DNA of 64,000 bases from Cladopsammia gracilis (lineage: Eukaryota > Cnidaria > Anthozoa > Scleractinia > Dendrophylliidae). Shown piece after piece: positions 10,494 to 21,480 of the stretch. The notes beneath the pieces are model-generated. The model was not told the DNA's origin. It saw only the letters and a program-made list of their open reading frames with translations, and searched no databases. A program made the translations under genes and the position numbers. Positions within the stretch are counted from its first letter, which is position 1. Every line of letters starts with the position of its first letter. The DNA is taken from NCBI GenBank assembly GCA_022457155.1, contig JAJGOT010000137.1, positions 1,119,501-1,183,500 on the forward strand. Reading direction: 5' to 3'.

Positions 10494-11752
10494 GGTGTTC
10501 TTTTTTTTTCCACAAATCTCTACATGAATATCTGGATGCATGGTTTCTCATAGAAGAGCTGTTAAAAGTTGACTCGATTGAAAAGATCCTCGAAATGGAC
10601 AAAGATTTCATATGTGCCTCTGAGTCATCAGGAGAAGCGGCTAGTAAGATTCTTAATCACTTGAGGATTTCAGCAGAAAAGGAAGGCTTCATAGACTACA
10701 ACTTCATGGAAACAACTTCACTGTGGGATTTATCAGACGAACAAAAAAGGTTTTTAACGCTTTGTGGACAGTGTTTCTTTTGCTGTTCGGTCGAGTGGAG
10801 ACGAGAGCTCTTTCCTGCGTTTCTTTCTTCTGTACAAGGTGTCCTATTAATAAATTCCTCCCAGCTGCATATTATTGCCAATGAAAACTTGCTGAAAACC
10901 ACTGTCGGTTTTCGTTACATTTTCTTCTCTGAAGAATATAGCAAGCATGCAGAAAAATATTATCCTGACTTAATTACGATAGTGGAAGATTTAAATGCAG
11001 TTGTTGTTTGCTGTTCGGGGGAAAAGAAAGCGTCGGAATTTCTTAAAAAGCATAAATTTCGTCCAGTAAACGAGTTTTTCTTAAAGAAACAACAAAGCAC
11101 TTACCTTTATTTTGCTCACATGAAATATATTACTGGTTACTTTCCTGCTAAAATGCTAAAGGAACTCATAGCTGTACCAGAGGCTGCCGCTCAGAAGAAC
11201 AGAAAACAAGATACTGTTCATTCAAGCGAACAGGAAAACACAACCGGTTTGCGTTTAACCAAGAACTCTGACAGCAACTCTTATTCTAATCATTGTTTGT
11301 CAATGGTTAGGGACATTAATGCTTTTAATGTGGACAGGTCAGTGTTGAAAATTCTCACTGATGCACTGTCTCTTGTTACCGCACCACGATGGATATGGGT
11401 TCGTGGTAAATATGCTGACGCGTTTGATGCTGAGTTGACAGAGACTCAGCTGAAGAATATAAAATTCACGAACAGACTGGAGACATTAACACTTAATAAC
11501 ATCAATTTGACAGCCAATGAAGCTGCTTTTATCGCCGAATCTTTGTATAAAGTACCTAACTTGTTTTCCCTCGACTTGTCACGTAACCCTCTTCTTGGTG
11601 AAGGAGTCAGTTTTATAACTGAAAACCTCAGCTCTGTTCCTGACCTGAAGATACTGGAGCTTAAAGATGTTAAAATGACAAGAAAACAAGCGGATGATTT
11701 GACTGCAGCTGTTCAACACAGCAAAATCTCTGATTTGCGCTCAAAATACCAC
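10494..11752 (+). CDS. NLR-type exon: end of NACHT module plus LRRs (orphan)
   Basis: The reading frame extends upstream of the ATG at 10595. From about 10502 it reads FFFHKSLHEYLDAWFLIEEL, which matches the F-HKSxxEYLAAxxL motif at the end of the NACHT winged-helix region in animal NLR proteins. About 250 residues of helical sequence follow. Then come ribonuclease-inhibitor-type LRRs (LETLTLNNINL, LFSLDLSRNPLLGEG, LKILELKDVKMT). The exon ends at a consensus donor, CAC|GTAAGT, in phase 0; the frame running past it into the intron is not coding. The AG at 10493 lacks a good pyrimidine tract. No P-loop or Walker B exon is seen upstream and no further LRR exon downstream. It is therefore a fragment, a dying gene, or part of one with very distant exons. 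In the family, NLRs are cytoplasmic sensors. Confidence 0.75.
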
Positions 11753-12640
11753 GTAAGTTTTTCAATGCTTTTACAATTTGTTTACAGTATATTTAATACT
11801 CAGTTCTTGGTTTTTCTGTTTTTCCTTCTCTTGTCAGTTGATTTGACAAAAACATGAGATTTGCTTTTGAAAATAAATTTCATAGTTCAGCAGATTAATT
11901 GTAACACAACTCATTTCAAATTCATTCCGTTAAATTAATCAAGTTAAATACAGCAAATGTTTTAGCCGAGTATCAGCATATAAATATAAATAAATAAAAA
12001 GCTTTCATTGGAGCGCTGAGATATGAAATTTTTCTTCGAGTGCTAAACTCTGACTCGTGAGATAACGAGTTGAACATGAAAACAGAATTTTAGGCAAGAT
12101 TTCCGTATAACCCCACACATTAATTACGTAAAATAACACAAACATTCCACAGTATTCATTTCTGAATGAATTTTAATTCACAATAAGCGACGAATAACAA
12201 GCATAAAGGCAAACGAGTTTAATGTTCAATTCAAACAAACAATTTGCAAATGAAATCATAACACACAGTATAAACTCACAATTTCAATTTGAATCGTCCA
12301 GCCGTGAAGGATTCCTATTCGATTCCAAAACTGAATGAACTTAAGGTCCTCTAAGAGTCCAGGAAATTTACGAAAAGGTCTTTTAAGCTGCTTTTGTTGT
12401 GACTAAAGTGTCTCACGATTTGGTAATTGCTTGTCCTAATTTCCACAATGAATTCGCTGTACCGTAGGTAAATCACTTTGAGAGATGTTGGCTCATATTC
12501 CATATTCCACCATAATTTTTCTCACAGATGAAATAAATATGCTAGTGCAAACATCTTATTCTAGCAGTGGTATTCCTACATGCTTTCTTGTTTCGTTTTA
12601 AAACGACTTCACCAATCCAATGCGCTCTGCATCCTTTTTG
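11753..12640. other. No gene seen downstream of the NLR-type exon
   Basis: AT-rich sequence. I searched for a continuing LRR exon and saw none. The right-hand part (about 12500-12640, minus strand) may contain the far side of the reading frame split by the foldback element. Confidence 0.45.
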
Positions 12641-12654
12641 GGGCGTGTCTAAAA

Positions 12655-12950
12655 CGAAGACCCAAAAACGAAGACCGAAGACCGAAGACCCCCTGGTCTA
12701 AAACGAAGACCCCCTGGTCTAAAACGAAGACCCCCTGGTCTAAAACGAAGACCCCCTGGTCTAAAACGAAGACCCCCTGGTCTAAAACGAAGACCCCCTG
12801 GTCTAAAACGAAGACCCCCTGGTCTAAAACGAAGACCCCCTGGTCTAAAACGAAGACCCCCTGGTCTAAAACGAAGACCCCCTGGTCTAAAACGAAGACC
12901 CCCTGGTCTAAAACGAAGACCCCTTGGTCTAAAACGAAGACCTCCTGAAA
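12655..12950 (+). repeat. 21-bp tandem array, left arm (12 full units)
   Basis: The unit is GGTCTAAAACGAAGACCCCC plus T. Because 21 is a multiple of three, it gives spurious open frames on both strands. GGTCT and AGACC within each unit are complementary, so every unit can form a short hairpin. Confidence 0.9.
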
Positions 12951-13559
12951 TTATTAACGTAGTCATATTGTAAGATCACCTTGTCGCTAGTGGCCTAGTC
13001 TACGCGTTGCGTGACACCCCAAAAATCGCTGCATTTTAAGTGTTGTTTGTGTGAAAGCTCTTATATAATTATTTAAAAGGGAAATCCAAGGAGAAATGAT
13101 AGAAAAATTCAAGAAATTGAAGCAGGGATGATTAGGCATGATGCATGGATCGATGATTGTTGATTGATTGGAGTCCAATTCGTCGAGACAAAAGCCGTCA
13201 AATTTCGTCAAATTAGGTTTCAGAAAAACCCAAAATAACCAGATGTCCCGCGCATTTCGACCTAAGACCTCTGAAAATGTAAGACCTCTGAAATAATTAA
13301 CGTAGTCATATTGTTAAGATCACCTTGTCGCTAGTGGCCAGATGATGACAGGGATGTGACAAGCAACTGCATTTAAAATAGTCTCCTAGTCTACGCGTTG
13401 CGTGACACCCCAAAAATCGCTGCATTTTAAGTGTTGATTGTATGAAAGCTCTTATATAATTATTCAAAAGGGAACTCCAAGGAGAAATGATAGAAAAATT
13501 CAAGAAATTGAAGCAGGCGATTCAATCGATCCTACCGATCCTTGGCAAGAAAAGAACAG

Positions 13560-13765
13560 TATGTCTTGTTCTAATTGTTCAAATATTTCTTCTTCAAAGT
13601 ATTTTGAGATTCGTTGGAGGTATGTAAACTCCACAAGTGTAAATGTCTCTTTTTGTTTTGATATATTTTTTGTCAATTTTAAACCACAAGAAATTTGGAG
13701 ATGTTTTAACAATTTGTAGCTTTTTTGGCCCTGTGCTTTTATAAACAAGACAGCACAATTGCTGA
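13560..13765. other. Unrecognised interior of the foldback element
   Basis: AT-rich sequence between the left arm and the inner complementary block. No domain is recognisable in any frame. Confidence 0.4.
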
Positions 13766-14022
13766 CCTGTGACCTGAGCGGAAGTCATTTCATATGCAAA
13801 TCCTTGTGATCAAGATCGGTGTTTGCAAGACACTTGCAAGGCTGAATTCGAAGCAATGTCTGTTACTCTCCATCCTTCCCTCAACAAAAATAGCACTCTC
13901 CATCGCAATTCTCTTGGATATTCTCTTGTCTCGTAGAAATCGAAAGCGGGCGCGTTGTGTTTTGAATTGCATATCTCCGCCCCCTACTGAGATGATTGAC
14001 GGAACAGAAAAACCCAAAATAA

Positions 14023-14379
14023 CCAGATTTCCCGCGCATTTCGATTTGCTTGCCTGTGCGGGTTAGCATTCTTCCTGAAGAGGCAAAGAAGTGTAAAACC
14101 TGTAACCTGGACTTCTGTCACCGGCAACGACACATCCCTTTTGATTTGGTCCTGGAACACAAAGAAAGGTGGTATTTTCCAAAAGATGGCGATTGGAAAA
14201 ATAAAGTTCCGACAAACAAAGAGGCAAAGAGATTTTATCATCCAAACTTGCAGAAATGTCTCAAACCTAGGTTTCCGTACATCTCATCCCAGTATATACA
14301 CATTCCCGACGAAACGCTCCTAGAACTACAGGAGTCACACAAGGAACTTCTCAGACGGGAATTTCAATTAGAAATATGA
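14023..14379 (+). CDS. Uncharacterised C-x2-C protein fragment within the foldback element
   Basis: An open frame runs from 14023 to a TGA at 14377 with no ATG. An acceptor-like GCGGGTTAG just before ILPEEAKKCKTC suggests it is a last exon. The sequence holds a CKTCNLDFCHRQRH cluster (possible zinc ligands), then LVLEHKERWYFPKDGDW, a FYH motif, a further Cys and RFPYISSQYI, ending in a charged helix. Codon-level regularity suggests past selection. I do not recognise a named family. It may be the C-terminal piece of the element's own protein or a captured host exon. Confidence 0.45.
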   Translation, partial: PDFPRISICLPVRVSILPEEAKKCKTCNLDFCHRQRHIPFDLVLEHKERWYFPKDGDWKNKVPTNKEAKRFYHPNLQKCLKPRFPYISSQYIHIPDETLLELQESHKELLRREFQLEI

Positions 14380-14389
14380 GACATACTGT

Positions 14390-15810
14390 ATTTAGAATCG
14401 TTAAAAAACGAGCCAGCATATCGGTTTCATCGGTGTGCTTTAACGCTGAATGGACATGAAAAAGACAAGGCAATTTTCCACTGTAATTTCAATTATATTA
14501 AATGCCAAGGTACTATAGGGCCCCTTCTGCTGTTAGCCGGAAAAGCATTACTTGTATCTTTCTGTTACTCTTCACTGGAACGCACCATAACTATATAAGG
14601 AAAACTCAAGGACTAACAGTAGTTTAAAGTGCTTTTTACCAGTGGACAATTAGTATGTGAGCCTCATTGGCTTTTTAAACAGTTAAAGGCGGACATTTTG
14701 GCAGAAGACAATTTAATCATTTCATAGATTTGTATGGCACCTTGTTCTTGTTATGTTACGTTTATGTTTGCCTATTATTGCTTCGAACGATAGTCACAGT
14801 AGTGTTGTAGCGAATGGTGCGTTTATCACATTCAACGTTCACCTACTCGTAGCCGCTTCTCAATGTGGGAAATGGATGAATTTAAAGTATATTGTTTGTT
14901 ACACGTTTCAGTTTTCGAAACTCAATGAGTCGCTTTCTATTGACCACAAATTTTCCCAGTAAGTGGATGAACTCGAGATGATAGTTACCATGTCACTGGA
15001 AATTGGAAAGCAATCAAACAACAATCGTTGGTACTCAAGTTTTACTTTTCGGATGTTCCAAATGATTAGAACTGAACGGAAGTCAATGTGCGTAAAAAAA
15101 CGTGAGTGATTTATTTTGACACCGCGCGAGGGTTTTTTTTAATGTACGTATTTTCGTGTAAATTGGAATTTATTTCCATTTGGAAAAGAAAATCTCAGGA
15201 AAATTGAAAATTTGGCCAGATAGAAAGCGTCCCATATAAAAATCACCTGCACATGAGTATTTTAAATGAAGTGAAAAATTCTTGCAACATGAACTTAGTT
15301 TCGTTAGCATTTCGTTAGTTTTTGTTACAATCGTTTTACAGATATACATTACATGGGACAGAGTGATTAACAACCTTTCTTACCTTATATTAAAGCGTCT
15401 GTTTCTATTTGTAATGTGAGTTGTAACTTCATTTTTGTCAAAACTAGGATGACATTTTTGTTTTCTAATAAGAACGTGATATGTTCGTTGAAATCAGCAG
15501 GGTTACTTCGATGGTGCTAGCAGTTGGCCTTGGATGGTTGCAAAATTTCCGGGGAAATTGGAAAGGAAGGGAGGGGATGGGGGAGGGATGGGGGGGGGGG
15601 GGGAGCGTTTAAGGACATTTCAAGTGCATAATCGCTGTATAAGCTGGATACAGGCCGGGTGTATCTAACTGGACGCCTGTCTTTTGTCTCGACGACTTGC
15701 ATTTCTTGACTCCATTGAGCCAAAGAGAAAACAAAAAAAATTGCAAATTCGCGCTAACATACTGGCGTCGTACACACTTCCTTTAAGACATCGATAACTG
15801 TTAGACCACA
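14390..15810. other. Foldback element interior, no gene seen
   Basis: No convincing coding frame. A poly-G run lies at about 15591-15604. Short open frames here have no recognisable motifs. Confidence 0.4.
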
Positions 15811-16310
15811 AGGGATTTGCATTTGAAATGACTTCCGCTCAGGTCACAGGTCAAACAACACTTAAAATGCTGTAGCCTACGCAGCCGATTTTTGGGATGT
15901 CACGCAACGCGTAGACTAGCCGAGACTATTAATGCAGTTGCTTGTCAAGGTGATCTTAACAATATGACTACGTTAATTATTTCAGAGGTCTTACATTTTC
16001 AGAGGTCTTAGGTCGAAATGCGCGGGACATCTGGTTATTTTGGGTTTTTCTGAAACCTAATTTGACGAAATTTGACGGCTTTTGTACTCCAATCAATCAA
16101 CAATCATCGATCCATGCATCATGCCTAATCATCCCTGCTTCAATTTCTTGAATTTTTCTATCATTTCTCCTTGGATTTCCCTTTTAAATAATTATATAAG
16201 AGCTTTCACACAAACAACACTTAAAATGCAGCGATTTTTGGGGTGTCACGCAACGCGTAGACTAGGCCACTAGCGACAAGGTGATCTTACAATATGACTA
16301 CGTTAATAAT

Positions 16311-16485
16311 TTCAGGAGGTCTTCGTTTTAGACCAAGGGGTCTTCGTTTTAGACCAGGGGGTCTTCGTTTTAGACCAGGGGGTCTTCGTTTTAGACCAGG
16401 GGGTCTTCGTTTTAGACCAGGGGGTCTTCGTTTTAGACCAGGGGGTCTTCGGTCTTCGGTCTTCGTTTTTGGGTCTTCGTTTTAG
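16311..16485 (-). repeat. 21-bp tandem array, right arm (6 full units)
   Basis: This is the same 21-bp unit as the left arm in reverse orientation, but six copies instead of twelve. It shows unequal expansion of the two arms. Confidence 0.9.
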
Positions 16486-16495
16486 ACACACCCCT

Positions 16496-16581
16496 TTTTT
16501 TGCGTATTCTTCGTAAGTAAAAGACACATCTTCACTCACTAAATTTTCCGCAGTCTTTTCCAATTCATTGTTCGAGTCCAT
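16496..16581 (-). pseudogene. Possible first coding exon cut by the foldback element
   Basis: Reading leftwards, an ATG at 16581 in the context CTCAAGATGG opens MDSNNELEKTAENLVSEDVS followed by FTYEEYAKK. The frame then runs directly into the element's terminus (GTGTGTCTAAAACG) near 16495. On the other side of the element, minus-strand sequence left of about 12640 begins with a matching A-run (AAAAAGGATGCAGAG) and can be read on in more than one frame. The acidic sequence has no recognised domain. A real gene disrupted by insertion is plausible but unproven. Confidence 0.35.
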
Positions 16582-16599
16582 CTTGAGCTGTTGGCGCTA

Positions 16600-17740
16600 T
16601 AAAGTTTCTCCGACTTGTTTTACGCTATTTTTTTCTGAGCGATTCAGCTAAAGCGAACGAAAGCGAACAACAAACTGCGAAATCAACGAGCAACGTTGTC
16701 ATTTCATTCACAGTGGCGGGAAAGAAGGCTGGTGACATGGCAGCAGCTGATTGGCTTTATATCGACACGTGAAACTAGCGTGATTTACAGGTGTCAATTA
16801 CGATTTTGAGGTGTTCAACATGTCAATCAAAAAATGGGCGCATTTGATTGGTTTATTGCCGAAGGTCTTATTTTAGCGCGTTGAGAGATTCCCGCATTCA
16901 GAGAGCTGGCGAGAAAGGATTTTTAATTGAAGAAGATGGATACAGGAAGGAAATTCAGAAAGTTATTTTTATCCGTTGATGTTTACTTCAGAATTCGTTT
17001 CTTCGAGTTATGGTCCGATTTTCATTTACTATAAAATGAACGTAAACAAACTGTGTCTCGAAATAGGTTATTCTTCAAATCCTGCCAGCGAAATAGTCAC
17101 ATTAATTTAATAGCTCGTTCGTTTTGTTTAGCGGTGAGGTAATAATTAAAGAAACAAGAGCAAGGAAACGAAGGTACGAGGAATCCCAGATGGCTTATCT
17201 GATATCCCTCGGACATAATTGTGAGCACCGCTGGCGTTGGACGTTTTATCGGCTTCAAAACTTTGCATCGAAAACATTCGACGGCTAGGAACGGGGAAGA
17301 CCTCCTTTAACTTCCATGGAATATTTCATATAGATGCTGACAAAAACGTCTCCGCCGGCGAGCCGAGAAGTTTTGAGCTTTTTCTGTTGTTTACATCTGC
17401 AGGAATATTCGTTTCGGTCGACCGGTCATGCATCAATGGTAATAACATTCAAATGTCAAGTATGTAGAAAACGAATGTAGTAACAACGGAAAATAAAAAG
17501 AACATACAAAAACAAGATACAATGTCTTGAATATGAACTAAATATTTGAAAGAAATTCGGCTACCGTGTAAAAGTTTAATTTTTGCGGATTTCCTTCGAT
17601 CCGCAAAAAAAGTCTCCCTTAAAATTTTCCGCCGCAGAAACATACTCCCGTAGAAAAATTAGTAAATCTTGTTTTAACTCTGTATATGGGCTTAATAAGA
17701 ACTTTTTACAGTGAACATAATAGGAGACGCTAGCGAAAGT
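16600..17740. other. No gene seen
   Basis: Moderately GC sequence upstream of the minus-strand ATG; it could hold that gene's promoter, but no TATA box or other clear element was recognised. Confidence 0.4.
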
Positions 17741-17746
17741 TATGGA

Positions 17747-18578
17747 TGAGTCAATTCCAGCAGTGCCCATCCCCCCCCCCCCGGGTCAACCCCCGGTCAT
17801 TTGCCTGTTTTTTCTTGAAAAAAAAAAGGTAAATTCCCCACGGCGGGGACAAGTAAGCCTTTCAAATTCCCCACGGTCGGGCCAAAAAAGAACGGTAAAT
17901 GCCCCACCCCCGGGCTCATACAGCTCAAGTTTAAATAATATTTGTCTTGTAGCTAGAGCCAGTGAACAGACTAGAGTACTTGAAGTTGAGAAAAAATGAG
18001 GTTTATATTCATCCGTTTACATCTATTAAATCATGCAGTACAAGTTTTAATGTTGTTTATAGAACTATAGTATTTGTATCCAAGGGAAACGGCTTTTCGT
18101 TCGAGTATCCGGAAGTTCGAGAAACCGAGGGTTCAAGAAATCGAAGTTCCACCGTAGTTCGAACGGCTATTAATGAGTGATTAATTCAAGAAGCGGCTAC
18201 AGACGTATGCATCTTCTTAAATTCTTTTGCCTTTGAAATGAAGACATTTACGATATATTAAAAAGAAACAAAACGGTCAAACATGCCTTTAAAAATGTCT
18301 ACAAGCTTTTCTAGCCCTTGCTGGACCAGCCATTTTCCGACAAACTCTTCGTCCTTGCCAATAAAGTCCTTGAGGGATGTCATGTTTCAAGAATTGTCAA
18401 ACTGCAAGGTCAAAGCCACGTGGCTGTCAAATTCCCCGGGGTAAATGACGGATGTGCTAATACCCGCCCACCCGGCCAAGCTAGATTTACTTATGCCTCA
18501 CCCCCGGGATAGCAACATGTGTAAATGGGGGGGGGGGGGGGGGAGGGGGGAGATGGGCACTGCTGGAATTGACTCACC
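17747..18578. mobile_element. TIR element with C-rich/G-rich ends
   Basis: GAGTCAATTCCAGCAGTGCC at 17748 is repeated in complement at 18553-18577, each followed inward by a long C or G run. The interior repeats blocks such as AAATTCCCCACGG and GTTCGAGAAACCGAGG. No transposase is seen; it is probably a non-autonomous DNA element of about 830 bp. Confidence 0.65.
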
Positions 18579-18579
18579 A

Positions 18580-19480
18580 TTAATAAAATAATTTTTGCTA
18601 TCACATAGGGCTTTTCACGGAAAACCGTACTTTTCCGCTTGTGTCACCAGAGACTGTTATCATAATCGACTAATACGTTTTTACAAGAACGTACAATAAT
18701 TCACTCAGGTTTTCTCGTTGTTTATGTTTATGTTGGCGCTAGAACAGCAACCATAACTATGGGAACTATAGAAACTTCCGGTAATAGACCTCTTTAGCTT
18801 GTATGTTTTGTTTTCCCAGGCAATGTACGTCATGTGATGTTCTCAAGGGAATTTGTCCTTTGTCTTTTCATAAATAATGCATACATATGCATGTGAAGAA
18901 AACAAAATTTAAAAGAAACAGTTCTCTAGGGTAACATCACATGATCTACATCGGGAAAACAAAACATACAAGCTAAGAGGTCTATACCGATACTGCCTTG
19001 AATTTTATTTATACTTGACCAGAAACCGCAAACATTTCCTCCCAGCAGAAATTTTAGCTGTCTCGATCCGTAAAAACTTCCTCCCGCAAAACAAATTCAG
19101 TCGACAATCCGTGAAATTTTCCTCCTGCTAAAATTTTCTCGTACACGGCATAGTTAACTATGTGCACGGTATATAAATTTTTTCTTAAGTACGGTACACT
19201 CTTTCGAATCGGGTGAAGAAATTTGATAATAATTACGTTGTGGTCGACGCCGACTACAGGTATGTTACATTTTACAGGTTTGTCTTGCATTTAGCTTGTA
19301 ATTTGTTCATAAATCGATCCCCTGTTGGAAGAAATAAACAAGTTCTCTTTCCCCTTCTACTGGCCAACTGCGATCAGATTTGATCAGTTAGGAAGCCAAC
19401 AAAGTGCTTCAAAGGGGGCGTGTCCTTCCCTTTTATGGGCTCGTTCCGTGTTTAAAAACACGCATTGAAATTTATATATT
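18580..19480. other. No gene seen
   Basis: Contains short opposed blocks around 18785-18990 (AGACCTCTTAGCTTGTATG-like and its complement), probably a decayed palindromic element. No coding exon recognised. Confidence 0.4.
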
Positions 19481-19483
19481 AAA

Positions 19484-19757
19484 AACAATTTGGAGGCATA
19501 AAACAACACATTTCAACTTATAATACATGTTCCGACATATACAAATGTCATCTTTGGTCCTTTCACATTGTAGTACAATTTATTTAATTGCAACGTTATT
19601 GTTATTTGCTATTTGTATGTATTGCATTATGCAACACCTATTTTTGTAGTTAATAGGAAATTAAAACTGCACTTTTTGTAACTGAAGATGACATAAGTAA
19701 ATGTCGAAACATGTATAAGTTGAAATGTGTGGTTTTATGCCCCAAATTTTCGTGAAC
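19484..19757. repeat. Inverted repeat resembling a Penelope terminal repeat
   Basis: Arms at about 19484-19560 and 19680-19757 share GGCATAAAACMACACATTTC and TATACATGTT-type sequence in opposite orientation. The right arm contains CTGAAGATGACATAAG followed by GTCGAAACATG, a pattern also found in the Penelope terminal repeat near 42370. Confidence 0.5.
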
Positions 19758-20095
19758 CTGCTATTACACCGATCATTTAAAAACAATTTATATTTGAAAT
19801 TAATGAAAAATCGGTCAGGCAGAAAATTTGTTAAAAAGAAAAGGGTATAATTCGCCGAAGTTCTTTGTTAATTTCATTTCATTTTATTTCATTTCATCTT
19901 TCTGTTTTGCATGCGAGTTTCAGAGGCTTTACTGAAGTATGAGCAGTAAAAATTATGTAGTGGGTGTTTTGTAGCGCTCGCTCGTTTGTTTCTCTTGTTA
20001 AACGGTTACCTTCAGACCTGGGGGGCCGTTGACTTTTCTCAGAATTTTTAGGTTATGATGGTCGATGTTTTTTCTTTTGTGATTTAATATGGCAG

Positions 20096-20212
20096 GATAG
20101 CGAAGGGAACACCGAACCTGAAGATAAATGGCCATCAGAGCACGACTGGAAAACGTTCTACCCCAGCCTCTTTCCTGACTCATCGTCTGAATTGGAGGAC
20201 AAGCAGCAGCAG
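20096..20212 (+). CDS. ROCO gene, candidate N-terminal exon
   Basis: Acceptor TTTAATATGGCAG and donor CAG|GTGGGT enclose 117 bp, phase 0 at the end. It encodes an acidic, disordered-looking segment (DSEGNTEPEDKWPSEHDW, later SSELEDKQQQ). Phase 0 matches the next exon. No ATG was identified; the true start lies further upstream. Membership of the ROCO gene rests on phase and order only. Confidence 0.5.
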
Positions 20213-20489
20213 GTGGGTTGTTAATTTTTGTTAAAAAAAAGAAAACTATATTATTTTAGCACAGTTTATTTATTTTATTTCATAATCAAACAAAAAGCGA
20301 AACACAGATATTTTAGCGCGTGCACGCATGTTTTGCTTCTCACTCATTTATTTTGTTGACTGTCTATAATTGCTGTATGGATACATTTTGTAATAATTTG
20401 GGGGTCATTTACCTATTTTATGACCTCCATTGTGGGCATGCGTTCTTCTTGAGTGCAAATGAAGGCCTGATCTTTAATTAGTTCTCGCG

Positions 20490-20715
20490 GGGCATACCTG
20501 GGGTATCACTTTGAAAAACGTTATATCGTGAACACTTGAAAGCTGATTTCGCTAAAATTTAACAGAGATTTTGGCGAATAATGGAGGTGCATAAGGATTG
20601 TTTTTTTTTATTGAAGGGATCGCGCTTTGCGGTAATGCTGTAAGCCACTAAAGTTATTATTTTAACAACGTGGTTTTGTGTCCAAGTTTGCTTGTCGAGA
20701 AGAACACAAAGCAAT
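20490..20715 (+). repeat. Dispersed repeat (partner at 44075-44310)
   Basis: GCTGATTTCGCTAAAATTTA, ATCGCGCTTTGCGGTAAT and TTTTGTGTCCAAGTTTGCTT occur in the same order, with small changes, at 44140-44310. Both copies lie in non-coding DNA of the ROCO locus. Confidence 0.6.
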
Positions 20716-21169
20716 ACAATACAATACAATACAAAATTTTTATTTCAACTCACTCAAGATCTTTACAAAAAAGGAAAAATAAAAAATCTTCCTCATTGGT
20801 ATAATTAAACTGAGTGGAGTGTAATTTTGTCTGAAATCACAAGTATGATTTCAGACCAAAATTGCACGACACGAAGTTCAATTACCACTTTGTTACATCC
20901 ATTTTGAAATGGCACAATTTAAGCTTGTAGTGAGTACTAATATTTTATTGATCCAGTAGCCGGTTTGTAAAAAAAAGGAACATGAAACGCCTTTACATCT
21001 CATTTTGTATGCAAAACAGAAAGACGTAGACGTCGTGTGTCGAGATGTGATTTAGAACAAAGATTTAGAGCAAAAAATAGTGCGATTTAGAGTAAAGATG
21101 CGATTTAGAGCAAAAAATAGTGCGAATTGGGAATAAATCGCACTGCTAAGAGCCAATCAGATTGCAAGG

Positions 21170-21480
21170 ATCAACAGTGATTTCAAAATGGATACAATAA
21201 AGGAAGGAATCGGGTGATTAATTTCAAATCGCGCGAGGTCGATTTGAAATTACGAGCTTGATTATGCCTCAATTGCATGACACGAAGTCTAATTACTAAT
21301 TAATCGTATCAATAACAAAATTCGAGATTAAAAAAGTTATGTCAACTTCATCCCAATAAAAAAAGTAATGTGTATTTTCTATCAGTTTGAATCTAAAAGA
21401 GAAACAGCAAAAAAAGAACCCATTTAAGTGCACCTGATTGACGCGCATGCAACGTACATGTAGTTGTCCAATCACAGCTA
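21170..21480. repeat. Second copy of the 6092 inverted-repeat family
   Basis: Contains TTTCAAATCG...CGATTTGAAATTACGAG and AATCGTATCAATAACAAAAT, in the opposite order to 6092-6500. Non-coding. Confidence 0.6.

Larger units (their letters stand above)
12640..16500. mobile_element. Foldback-type element with long repeat-bearing arms
   Basis: The outer ends are complementary: GTGTCTAAAACGAAGACCC at the left and its complement at the right. Each arm consists of a 21-bp tandem array followed by unique sequence containing AACGTAGTCATATTGT, GTCTACGCGTTGCGTGACA and TCCAAGGAGAAATGATAG. The left arm is longer and carries a direct duplication of its inner part (about 12955-13140 versus 13300-13510). Inner complementary blocks (TGACCTGAGCGGAAGTCATT) lie at 13769-13808 and 15812-15855. 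The interior has one open frame (14023-14379) and otherwise no recognised gene. Organisation resembles foldback elements; the transposase class is unknown. Confidence 0.75.

Noticed and set aside
11753..11857. Hydrophobic C-terminal tail of the NLR-type frame
   Set aside because: It lies beyond a consensus GTAAGT donor; the apparent membrane segment is intron translation.
12580..12966. Open frames repeating KTPWSKT (plus) and RFRPGGL (minus)
   Set aside because: Artefacts of the 21-bp array in the foldback arm.
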